Source of the DNA: Macrostomum hystrix
Taxonomy: Eukaryota; Platyhelminthes; Macrostomidae
Assembly: GCA_950097015.1 (NCBI GenBank)
Contig: CATNEN010000007.1
Coordinates: 9,611,001 to 9,675,000, forward strand
DNA: 64,000 bases
Direction: 5' to 3'
The position numbers and the translations under genes are program-made. The notes under the pieces were generated by a model. That model did no database searches, was not told the origin of the DNA, and saw nothing but the letters and a program-made list of their open reading frames with translations. Every line of letters begins with the position of its first letter. Position 1 is the first letter of the stretch. Shown piece by piece: positions 10,781 to 21,400 of the stretch.

Positions 10781-13420
10781 ATCAGCACTCTCCAACCGTC
10801 CCCTGCCTCCTAAACACCGGCTCTATTAGCCTAATCTCTGACTTCCATTGTGCTGCTGCGTGTCTTAAAAAAGAGGTTGTTAATAGTGGGGGAGCAGAGC
10901 GCACCGTATAAAAGATTAAGATTTCATGCCGCGGTCGGACAGGCTTACAAGGCCCTAGCCACCCCAACCACGCACACCGGCTGCAGCAGCAGATGCGAAT
11001 GAATTATTCACTAGGTTGGGCCGCGGCGTGAATGAACAAGGCGAGCTAATCACTTGTAACTGGCGTGAGGACCGCAGATTAAGGCTGAGGGTGATGGGGT
11101 GGTTGGCTTGAGTCGCAGGGCCTGCGTGATGCGGCTGACAAGCTGCGCTCGCAACCGACGCATTTGCGGCTCTTTTGGCAGCTTCGGTCTATCGCTAATG
11201 TCCCTGTCTATTTCCTTAGCCCTCATCCCCGCTCTGATTAAACAGCCGGAGGGGCTGTTTGGAATCTGAGAGCTGGGCTGGGGCTGCAGCATCACTTATT
11301 CATTGGCAACTGCGCTAGTTTCCCGTCTGTCTGGGAAGCTTTGCAAAGGTGGAAATTGGCCGCCCGCCTCAGCCCCCCTGCGCCACTCACGCGCCATCAA
11401 TTCCCCCAGTGAGTGGGGTCATAAAGTTGCCTTCTTACCTGCCCTCACGGACCTTGGCAGAGCGAAGGTGAATGCGTAGAATCTCTGAACGGTCTCGTTA
11501 GCCCAGAGTAACTCTGGCGCTTTTCAACTGTCCCTCGGCCTCGTCCCCGCAGCCTTTCTGGTCCGTCTCGGACTAAACTGGTCAGTTTTGTTGGCCGCCT
11601 GGGACAAATCGGTGCCGCCAAGCCTCTCCCTCCACCGGGGCGGCTTTTACGACCCGAGCTCCTTCGCTCTCCTCGTCTCTCAGATGGCTGTTCTTCGTGT
11701 TTAAAAAACGCCGTGTTTTTTGGACATTCCCTTGCATTTAATTAACCAGTAGGGCGCTGCTGCATTGTTAAGCTCATTTAGCAAGACCAGCTTTGTCGTA
11801 GTGCAAAACTAGTGAAAGGCAGCTGAGAGCCGCAAGATGAAGCTCAAAATTCTAAGCTAGACGGATCTCATTGATTTTGATTTTCTTTTTGCTCTTTTAA
11901 GATTTTTAAAGCGCAAAGATCGACACTTTTATTTGATAAATATTTTTAGCCTGGGACAATGAGATTTGGAGTGCGGGCTGGAACAGACAGCCTCATTGGA
12001 GACTGCAGTGTGCACAGCTTCATGCTCTGCCAATCTCACCGATCATCTTTAAAACTGAAAAAACCTCTGGGTCCGAACAACCAAAGCATTCTTTAGAGAG
12101 ATTAATCCATCAAAGCCTAGCTTTGAACACGAATTCCCCCATGTTATCTGGGCAAATTATTTGCAAATAATCCACGGTGCTGCCCAAGGCGGACAGAATC
12201 GGTAGAGAATGCTCGCCTCGGAGTCAATACCGGCCGTTTGCCCGCTTTAACAAAGCTCCTTTAGCTTCAGCCTGCAGGATGCGGGCAGCGACTGGCGCAA
12301 TGGCTGAGCGCTAATGACTCGCTCAAGGCTTGCATATGTTCAACTGAGTGTTTTCAATGCCCTCTCTGATCTCAGCCAGATTGACGTGATAAATGACGCG
12401 CGGCGTCGGGGTGGCGGGTCATGTCCCGCCATTCAGCTGGGGTGCTGTGTGATCGGCTCAGCCTCCCAGCCGCCGCCCCGGCCTCCTTGATGAAGTGGCC
12501 TCCTCCGCGCTCCGCTTCCTTCTTTGAATGCTGAAAGGAAATGACCGGCTTTGCGGGTCCATTGTGGCCGCAGTCTGTGACCCTTGCTCTGCTTCCTTGC
12601 ATTCCTCCAGCTTTCTGCTTTCGCTGCTCTTTGCTCAGCCTTGCCGCTGACAGGCTCTCATTGTTAGGCCCGGCTAATTAAGGCTATTTTACAATTCATA
12701 TTTTATCCTGCGCTGCCCAAAAGCTAATTTGTTCGGCAAGTGCTTTGCTGTGGCCCTTCTAACTGTGCTCACTGAGCTACTTATAGTAGGCAATGCACGC
12801 ATTTACTTAAAAAATGCTGTCTTGTGTAGTTTTCCTTTTCATTTGCTGGTTCGGGTAGGATTGGGTCCTACGTGCAGGGGTCTTATCTGCCCTTGGCTGT
12901 TAACAGCAGCAACAGCAACAGCAGCTGTGCACACCAAGTGCCGCCCACCCCAGCGAGACACCATAAATAAGCCAGTTCTCGCGCGCAGATCTGGCTCTTC
13001 TGTCTGCGCCAAGAGATTTATTAAAGATCCCTTGAAGAGCACCTTCAAGCTTCGTCTGCTGCGTTTATTCTGCCTGACTAGGCCCACTGTTGTGACATTG
13101 TGAGTGACTGGCCCTGCGTCCTGCGAATTTTCAATCCTGATCTGCTTCAATTCGTCACGCTTTGGCGTGATCGGTCGAAATCGAGATTTTTCTTCACGAA
13201 TCTTCGGCCTGATCTTTTCATGCCAATTGAGCCGACCTGTGCGCGCCAATATTTTATATAATTGATATATAGATGACCAGGCTTGACACCTCTAGATAGA
13301 TAATTGCACCAGACCCAGTTAGGTCAAATGTTCAGCCAGTGGCACAGCTGCAGCTTTTCCTCGGCGCATCCAAATGCTGTGTACAACTGTTATTGATAAA
13401 AATGGGAGATACCAATTGCA
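10781..13420. other. Non-coding spacer between the BarH-like and SHMT genes
   Basis: No supported gene. A TATA-like GTATAAAAG lies near 10906 on the plus strand without an associated reading frame. A perfect 16-bp palindrome lies at 12156-12171. The 124- and 136-codon open frames around 12729-13249 overlap each other on opposite strands and show no domain. Confidence 0.4.
12156..12171. promoter_or_regulatory. Perfect 16-bp palindrome with a TTTGCAAA core
   Basis: ATTATTTGCAAATAAT equals its own reverse complement. It contains overlapping POU-octamer-like (ATTTGCAA) half-sites on both strands, so it could bind a POU or C/EBP-type dimer. The function is inferred only from the motif. Confidence 0.3.
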
Positions 13421-13510
13421 CAGCTGGGTGAACTGAAGCAATGGGAATTCACTTAAGGACACAAGCTGTTTCTCTATGGCTGAGATTCGAACTCCCGACA
13501 TCTCGATCGT
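13375..13510 (-). mobile_element. tRNA-derived SINE with a conserved-core-like tail, copy 1
   Basis: On the minus strand, a tRNA-like 3' half (GATCGAGATGTCGGGAGTTCGAATCTC) contains a good B-box. About 40 bases downstream is CAGTTCACCCAGCTGTGCAA. The same CAGTTCACCCAGCTG lies about 85 bases downstream of another tRNA-like head at 38489-38615. A tRNA head followed by a fixed non-tRNA tail in two places is the signature of a dispersed SINE family. The tail resembles the CACCCAGCTG-type core domain described from widespread metazoan SINEs; that match is from memory. Confidence 0.55.
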
Positions 13511-13580
13511 AAAGCAACCTGACTAGCTAAAATGAAACTTAATGAAATGAGTTTAGTCAGCACTAACTGTGACACCGCCT

Positions 13581-13590
13581 TGCTCCGCAG
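13581..13590 (+). other. 3' splice site 11 nt before the SHMT start codon
   Basis: TGCTCCGCAG ends 11 nt before the ATG at 13602, preceded by pyrimidine-rich sequence. I find no convincing upstream exon. It is either the acceptor of a 5' UTR intron or a spliced-leader trans-splice site. Confidence 0.5.
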
Positions 13591-13601
13591 AAGCCTGGGA
13601 G

Positions 13602-15873
13602 ATGACTGAGCCGCTGTCCGCTGTGGACCCGGAGATGCATGCCATCCTGCGCCGCGAGCGGGAGCGCCAGATGGGCGGCCTGGAGATGATTGCCTCTGAG
13701 AACTTCACCAGCTCGGCAGTGCAGCAGGCCCTGGCCTCCTGCATGACCAACAAGTACAGCGAGGGCCAGGTGGGCAATCGCTACTACGGCGGCAACGAGG
13801 TAGTGGACGAGATGGAGGACCTCTGCAAGCGGCGCGCCCTGCAGGTGTTCGGCCTGCGCTCCGAGGAGTGGGGCGTGAATGTGCAGGTGGGCGCGGCACC
13901 TTTATCAATCAATTTGGCTTGGCAATCTCCCTTTCATTCCTGACTCACTGTTGTAATTTAAATCTCTGAATTTCTGAATCTCCCTGCATCAATTCCGAAT
14001 CTCGCTAATATATTTTCGAATCTCCCTAATTGAATTTCGAATCTCCTTAATCAATTTCCTAATCTCTCATCGATTTCCGAACCTCCCTTATTGATTTCCG
14101 AATCCTCCATAATTGAGTTCCGAAACTCCCTAATAGATTTCCGAATCTCACTAATTGAATTTCGAATCTCCTTAATCAGTTTCCTAATCTCTCATCGATT
14201 TCCGAAACTCCCTTATTGATTTCCGAATCCTCCATAATTGAGTTCCGAAACTCCCTAATAGATTTCCGAATCTCCCTAATAGATTTCTGAATTTCACTTA
14301 TTGATTTCCGAATCTCAATAATTTTTTTCTGAATCTCCCTAATTGTTTTCTGAATCTCCCTATCTAATGATTTCGTATCTGCCTATCCGTTATCCCTGAG
14401 ATCCGCAGCCAATCGCATTGTCGCCCCAACCAACCTGTTTAGGCGCTGTCCGGCTGCCCTGCCAACTTTGCCGTGTACACCGCCCTGGTCGGGCCGCACG
14501 GCCGCATCATGGGCCTGGACCTGCCTGACGGCGGCCATCTGAGCCACGGCTTCCAGACGCCGCTCAAGAAGGTGTCAGCGACCTCGCTGTACTTCGAGTC
14601 CATGGCCTACAAGGTGAGGCTTCCGGACCTGTCAGTTTGATATATGCCACAATATCCCCCACATACTACTCACTCCCGGCCCGCTGGCAGGTGGACCCGG
14701 TCACCGGCCTCATCGACTACGACGCCCTGGCGGCCAGCGCCCGCCTGTTCCGCCCGAAGATCATCGTGGCCGGCATGAGCTGCTACTCGCAGCACCTGGA
14801 CTATGCCCGCTTCCGCCAGATCTGCGACGACTGCGGCGCCATCCTCATGGCCGACATGGCCCACGTCTCCGGCCTGGTGGCGGCTGGTGTGGTGCCTTCG
14901 CCGTTTGAGCACAGCGACATTGTCACCACCACCACTCACAAGAGCCTGCGCGGCCCGCGCTCCGCCCTCATCTTCTTCCGCAGAGGTGATTCTCAATCCA
15001 TGGTTTTCCCTGTTTTTTTTACCGAATCAAATATTATTCTCTAAACATTTCGCCATAATAGGAAATCAAAGAAATCTTTTGATTTAGCCCGGAGTGAATG
15101 TTTCTCATCCCTAAACATGACACCAGGTACCGTGATGCAGAAGGGCAAGGAGGTGCAGCTGACCTACGAGCAGCGCATCAACGAGGCCGTGTTCCCCGGA
15201 CTGCAGGGCGGCCCGCACAACAACGCCATCGCCGCGGTTGCCGTGGCCCTCAAGCAGTGCCTGACGCCAGAGTTCAAGGACTACCAGCAGCAGGTGAGGC
15301 GGCATTCTCCATCCATTTTGGCTAGGCAACTCCTGCTACTCTCACCCACTGATTGAGCCGAATTCCGCAGCCACGAACTCAAGCACGCCCACCCCCGCAT
15401 CGCAGGTGCTGCTAAACGCACAGGCTCTGGTGGCCCGCCTGCAGGAGCTCGGCTACACCGTTGTCACGGGCGGCACCGTCAACCACCTCTGCCTGGTGGA
15501 CTTCCGGCCGCAGGCTGTCGAGGGCGCCCGCGTCGAGAAGGCACTGGACCTGGTGGGCATCACCGCCAACAAGAACACCTGCCCCGGCGACCGCAGCGCC
15601 CTGCGCCCCAGCGGTCTCCGCCTGGGCACCCCGGCGCTGACCAGCCGCGGCCTGCGCGAGGCCGACATGCGCCGCGTCGCCGAATTCATCCACCGTGGCG
15701 TCCGGCTGGCCATTGACGCCGGCGCCAAGCTGCCAGCGACCGGCGCCAAGCTGGCCGACTTCGAGCGCCTCCTGCGCGACGACGCCGAGCTCGGGCCGCT
15801 GACCACCGAGCTGCGCCGAGAGGTTCACGAGTTCGCGTCCGGCTTCCCCATGCCCGGCCTGACTGAGTTCTGA
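13602..15873 (+). CDS. SHMT1: Serine hydroxymethyltransferase, cytosolic type
   Basis: PLP enzyme that interconverts serine plus tetrahydrofolate with glycine plus methylene-tetrahydrofolate, feeding one-carbon metabolism. Exons are 13602-13886, 14443-14613, 14691-14985, 15127-15293 and 15406-15873. All have GT-AG borders and compatible phases, giving 461 residues. Visible family blocks in order: [73 protein letters not shown], the PLP-lysine segment [46 protein letters not shown] and FPMPGL near the C-terminus. The N-terminus is short with no mitochondrial presequence, so the cytosolic form is likely. The length is slightly below the vertebrate cytosolic enzyme (about 480). The start is the ATG just after the acceptor at 13590. 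An AATAAA lies at 16001. Confidence 0.96.
13955..14385. repeat. Degenerate minisatellite in SHMT intron 1
   Basis: Loose tandem copies of a roughly 22-25-bp unit, consensus CCGAATCTCCCTAATTGATTT, fill most of the first intron. A longer block is itself duplicated, with nearly the same sequence at about 14040-14120 and 14160-14260. It is non-coding. Confidence 0.85.
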
Positions 15874-16000
15874 GCTGTCCGGCCCATGTTCCAGTTCCAG
15901 CACTCTTAGCTGTTGTTGCTATGACACCTGACACCTGGTTTATCGTGCAATTGCGGTTTCAGTGCTCGTTATTCATCAGAAAGTTTCGCTTTAATATTTA

Positions 16001-16006
16001 AATAAA
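16001..16006 (+). terminator. Poly(A) signal of SHMT
   Basis: AATAAA lies 128 bases after the SHMT stop codon within an AT-rich stretch and is the first canonical signal downstream. Confidence 0.6.
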
Positions 16007-16957
16007 TCAATTTGCTAATTCAACTTTCGACCGCCAAGTGGCAGTTTTTTGCTTTTGGGGGGGACTGGGCGTTAAAAGAAACTTTGAATCAGCGAAACTC
16101 TCAGATAGACGATAGGAGCGTAGAAGCCTAAATAAGCCCTTTAAACCAGACCAATCAGCATCACTGTCTCTCTGTCTGAGACCAGCACCTCTGATTCCTT
16201 TGTCGCACCCGTCAGTGTTTTCTCATTTATTATCAATATCAGCTCATCCAACTGTTATTCTCGTGTGTTCGTTTGTGTGCCAACTGACGCCCGCTTATTT
16301 TTTAGTTAAATCCCAGAATTTTTTGTCGAGTCTGAAACAAAATATTTTAAACACTTAGACTATTTTTCTTGTTGCACCTGTTACACCTGTCATTCTTTAG
16401 CCATTTCGATTTGGAAATTTTCTTGTCGGATTCTGCTAAGTTTCCGCTGCGCCCCAGAGATTTTCCATTGGCTGGAATGAGGCAGACAGTCTATTTTTAG
16501 CTGTCAAGTCTCTCCCGGTCCACTAATTGCTCTGCTGCCCCAGAAAATCTAAGTCGGAATTTTCCAGCGCTCCGATTTTAATGCGGCCTCGCCCCACCAC
16601 CCCACCGGATTTTGGTTGGCGATAGAGTTGAATGGCTTTTCTGCTTCAACCAATTATTTAATCATGGTCCACGAGCAACACAGATAAATTACGTTATGAC
16701 AAATGACAAATGAAAAATTGTTCTTTTTCTAGCATTCATTTTTAATTTTGATAACGTTTTTGGTTGAACTCCTAAATAAATACATTTATCCCGACAGCTA
16801 GAAAAGTAGTTCTTCATAGTTTGCTTCACTAAAATATATTTAACACATTTTTGGCTAAATCAGTGCCTCTTCTGCTTTTTTGTACTTTTCTACCAGGTAA
16901 TAGTTTCTATAGGGATCTCTAAAGCCACAAGGCAATACCGAGACAGGTGAATGCCAG
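16007..16957. other. Convergent intergenic spacer
   Basis: Sequence between the convergent ends of SHMT (+) and the minus-strand small protein gene. No repeat, RNA or reading frame is supported; it probably includes the 3' UTR of the minus-strand gene. Confidence 0.5.
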
Positions 16958-17359
16958 CTACCAAAGCCGGTCGTCCGCATCGTATCGAGTCTGGTTTTTC
17001 TCGCTAAAGTGCAGCTGGAACTCGGTGTCGTTTAGCACGAACACCACAAGGGTGCGGCCATTCAGGTACTCTATGGGCCGGATGTAGGACGAGATGAGCT
17101 CGGGGATCTCGATGAACTCGAACTGCTGCATGGTCTCTAGGCTCACTGTGCCGGCAGGCAGGCTGAACTTTTTGCCGTCCTTGTCGTCGTAGAAGACCAG
17201 GATCTGCTTGTTGGGCTCGATTTGGAAGCGGTGATAGATCTTGCGCTTCAGATCCACCACGACGTCCGTGGAGTACAGCACCAGGCGGCCAGACTGGATG
17301 TGCTTGGCGTAGTTGTGAGGGATGTTTAGCTCGATCACGGTCACATTTATCATCGACAT
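16958..17359 (-). CDS. Small intronless protein, possibly ubiquitin-like fold
   Basis: An uninterrupted 133-residue frame whose codon use looks genuine (GC-rich third positions, unlike the AT-rich flanks). I do not recognise the family. Residues about 35-65 alternate hydrophobic and polar positions in the order LKRKIYHRFQIEP, KQILVFYDDKDGKKFSL. This is the pattern of a ubiquitin-like beta-grasp (helix, then the QxLxF strand and the DGKxL turn). A second hydrophobic strand, RTLVVFVLN, lies near the C-terminus. There is no signal peptide, membrane segment or C-terminal Gly-Gly, so conjugation is unlikely. The second Met at residue 3 is an alternative start. It could be a ubiquitin-like domain protein or an unrelated lineage-specific protein. 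Confidence 0.6.
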   Translation of the reverse strand: MSMINVTVIELNIPHNYAKHIQSGRLVLYSTDVVVDLKRKIYHRFQIEPNKQILVFYDDKDGKKFSLPAGTVSLETMQQFEFIEIPELISSYIRPIEYLNGRTLVVFVLNDTEFQLHFSEKNQTRYDADDRLW

Positions 17360-18181
17360 CTTGGCTCAGTGGGTATAAAAGTACTGTTTTCTGAAATTCT
17401 GAGCTGCTGTAATGTGTTCACGTGCACTATTAAAATAAAAAATAGTAAAATTTGCAGGGCTCTTAATATATTATCCAAATGAACAACTCAGGATTGTAAG
17501 TTCTATGGCATAAAGCATAAAGGATAAGGCTTATCGAATGCTTAATCTGGCGATCTTATCATATTTTAAGATAAAAACTGAATTATATAACTTAAGCGGA
17601 AATCCGATTCTAACGTAAAAAGGTTACAAAAAAGTTTACTAGTTTTAGTTGTAAAATTTTCATTTTGCAAGTTTTTAATACAGATCAGGCAAAGAGAATA
17701 AAATCGATGAAAATTACCCTAGGATTTAGGATTTTAAATTTAGGATTTGATCGTGCTTTGACAAGGATTATTATCCTAGCCATAAAGGCTTCGAAAATAT
17801 TTTCAGGTAGTTTGCAGTTTAGAGTAAAAGTATACTACAGTCAGCATCTACGTTGGCTATTATTTATTCAGCTTTGATTTTAGTTCATCACGAAATGCCG
17901 CCTTTATTGTAACAAATAAAGATAAAAATGTTGATAATTTTATAAAGACGTCGAAAAAGCCTTTTCATTCTATTGATCTTGCGCTAAACTCAGAAAATTT
18001 GTGATTTTTCTTTTTTATAAACCGACTTTTACAGGATCATGACTCACATAAATAGCTTAGAAGTAAAAGCAATTAGAAATCCTCTTTCTACGATGTTAAA
18101 CAAAAATGCGCACTATAAATATTGTTTATCTCCTAGCTCAGACTGAATGTAAGAAATTTCTAGAAATATTAGAAATTTTCA
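17360..18181. other. AT-rich spacer left of the Helitron-like cluster
   Basis: No gene is supported. The sequence is AT-rich with short chance frames. It ends at the A preceding the CTAG terminus of the first mobile element. Confidence 0.5.
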
Positions 18182-18284
18182 CTAGCAAGTTTTGCCCCCC
18201 TTCGGGGAGCAGAAATATTTTAAATTCATCTTGTATATACTTTTTAGCAGCTGTATTTTCAGCTTTTTTAAGCTACAATGATCA

Positions 18285-18482
18285 CCCAGTTGACAATGAT
18301 CCCCCAGTTGACAATGATCCCCCAGTTGACAATGATTCCCCAGTTGATAATGATCCCCCAGTTGACAATAATCCCCAGTTGACAATGATCCCCCAGTTGA
18401 CAAAGATCCTCCAGTTAACAATGATCCCCCAGTTGATGATGATCCCCCATTTGATGATGACTCCCCAGTTGACGTTGATTTT
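18285..18482. repeat. 18-bp minisatellite in element A
   Basis: About eleven copies of CCCCCAGTTGACAATGAT with point changes. The same array in the same place, but about five times longer, occurs in element B at 26310-27345. Because 18 is divisible by three it opens spurious frames on both strands. Confidence 0.93.
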
Positions 18483-18499
18483 TCAAACGCTGGGGAAGC

Positions 18500-21400
18500 C
18501 AAGATTCAAACTCTGGTTTAGCCATGATTCAAACTCTGGTTTAGCCATGGTTCAAACTCTGGTTTAGCCATGGTTCAAACTCTTGTTTAGCCATGATTCA
18601 AACTCTGGTTTAGCCATGATTCAAACTCTGGTTTAGCCATGATTCAGACGCTTGTTTAGCTATGATTCAAACTCTGGTGTAGCCATGATTTAGTCTCTGG
18701 TTTAGCCATGATTCAAACCCTGGTGTAGCCATGATTTAGTCTCTGGTTTAGCCATGATTCAAACTCTGGTTTTGCCATGATTGAAACTCTGGTTTAGCCA
18801 TGATTCAAACCCTGGTGTAGCCATGATTTAGTCTCTGGTTTAGCCATGATTCAAACCCTGGTGTAGCCATGATTTAGTCTCTGGTTTAGCCATGATTCAG
18901 ACGCTTGTTTAGCCATGATTCAAACTCTGGTTTAGCCATGATTCAGACGCTTGTTTAGCCATGATTGAAACTCTGGTTTAGCCATGATTCAAACCCTGGT
19001 GTAGCCATGATTTAGTCTCTGGTTTAGCCATGATTCAAACCCTGGTGTAGCCATGATTTAGTCTCTGGTTTAGCCATGATTCAGACGCTTGTTTAGCCAT
19101 GATTCAAACTCTGGTTTAGCCATGATTGAAACTCTGGTTTTGCCATGATTCAAACTCTGGTTTAGCCATGATTCAGACGCTTGTTTAGCCATGATTCAAA
19201 CTCTGGTTTAGCCATGATTCAAACTCTTGTTTAGCCATGATTAAAACTCTGGTTTTGCCATGATTCAAACCCTGGTGTAGCCATGATTTAGTCTCTGGTT
19301 TAGCCATGATTGAAACTCTGGTTTAGCCATGATTGAAACTCTGGTTTTGCCATGATTCAGACTCTGGTTTAGCCATGATCCAGACTCTGGTTTAGCCATG
19401 ATTCAGACGCTGGTTTAGCCATGATTCAAACTCTGGTTTAGCTATGAGCCATGATTCAGACTCTGGTGTAGCCATGAATCAGACTCTGGTTTAGCCATGA
19501 TTCAAACTCTGTTTTAGCTATGATTCAAACTCTGGTTTAGCCATGATTCAGACTCTGGTTTAGCTATGAGCCATGATTCAGACTCTGGTGTAGCAATGAT
19601 TCAGACTCTGGTTTAGCCATGATTCAGACTCTGGTTTAGCTATGATTCAAACTCTGGTTTAGCCATGATTCAGACTCTGGTGTAGCCATGATTCAGACTC
19701 TGGTGTAGCCATGATTCAGACTCTGGTTTAGCCATGATTCAGACTCTGGTTTAGCCATGATTCAGACTCTGGTTTAGCCATGATTCAGACTCTGGTTTAG
19801 CCATGATTCAGACTCTGGTTTAGCTATGATTCAAACTCTGGTTTTGCCATGATTCAGACTCTGGTTTAGCCATGATTCAGACTCTGGTTTAGCTATGAGC
19901 CATGATTCAGACTCTGGTGTAGCAATGATTCAGACTCTGGTTTAGCCATGATTCAGACTCTGGTTTAGCTATGATTCAAACTCTGGTTTAGCCATGATTC
20001 AGACTCTGGTTTAGCCATGATTCAGACGCTTGTTTAGCCATGATTCAAACTCTGGTTTAGCCATGATTCAAACTCTTGTTTAGCCATGATTAAAACTCTG
20101 GTTTTGCCATGATTCAAACCCTGGTGTAGCCATGATTTAGTCTCTGGTTTAGCCATGATTGAAACTCTGGTTTTGCCATGATTCAGACGCTTGTTTAGCT
20201 TTGATTTAAACTCTGGTTTAGCCATGATTCAGACTCTGGTGTAGCCATGATTCAGACTCTGGTTTAGCCATGATTCAGACTCTGGTTTAGCTATGAGCCA
20301 TGATTCAGACTCTGGTGTAGCAATGATTCAGACTCTGGTTTAGTCATGATTCAGACTCTGGTGTAGCCATGATTCAGACTTTGGTTTAGCCATGATTCAG
20401 ACTCTGGTTTAGCCATGATTCAGACTTTGGTTTAGCCATGATTCAGACTCTGGTGTAGCTATGATTCAAACTCTGGTTTAGCCATGATTCAGACTCTGGT
20501 GTAGCCATGATTCAGACTCTGGTGTAGCAATGATTCAGACTTTGGTTTAGCCATGATTCAGACTCTGGTGTAGCCATGATTCAGACTCTGGTTTAGCCAT
20601 GATTCAGACTCTGGTTTAGCCATGATTCAGACTCTGGTTTAGCCATGATTCAGACTCTGGTTTAGCCATGATTCAGACTCTGGTTTAGCCATGATTCAGA
20701 CTCTGGTTTAGCTATGATTCAAACTCTGGTTTTGCCATGATTCAGACGCTTGTTTAGCTTTGATTTAAACTCTGGTTTTGCCATGATTCAGACTCTGGTG
20801 TAGCCATGATTCAGACTCTGGTTTAGCCATGATTCAGACTCTGGTTTAGCTATGAGCCATGATTCAGACTCTGGTGTAGCAATGATTCAGACTCTGGTTT
20901 AGTCATGATTCAGACTCTGGTTTAGCTATGATTCAAACTCTGGTTTAGCCATGATTCAGACTCTGGTGTAGCCATGATTCAGACTCTGGTGTAGCCATGA
21001 TTCAGACTCTGGTGTAGCCATGATTCAGACTCTGGTGTAGCCATGATTCAGACTCTGGTTTAGCCATGATTCAGACTCTGGTTTAGCCATAATTCAGACT
21101 CTGGTTTAGCCATGATTCAGACTCTGGTTTAGCCATGATCCAGACTCTGGTTTAGCCATGATTCAGACTCTGGTTTAGCCATGATTCAGACTCTGGTTTA
21201 GCCATGATTCAGACTCTGGTTTAGCCATGATTCAGACTCTGGTTTAGCCATGATTCAGACTCTGGTTTAGCCATGATTCAGACTCTGGTTTAGCCATGAT
21301 TCAGACTCTGGTTTAGCTATGATTCAAACTCTGGTTTAGCCATGATTCAGACTCTGGTTTAGCCATGATTCAGACGCTTGTTTAGCCATGATTCAAACTC

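Noticed and set aside
15412-15903. Antisense frames of up to 163 codons opposite SHMT exon 5
   Set aside because: They are a shadow of GC-rich codon bias on the coding strand; no domain or splice support exists. Similar shadows occur opposite REP, GSTCD and PCGF.
16958-17359. Elongin B
   Set aside because: The ubiquitin-like pattern prompted the idea, but the N-terminal and DD-loop motifs of elongin B are absent.
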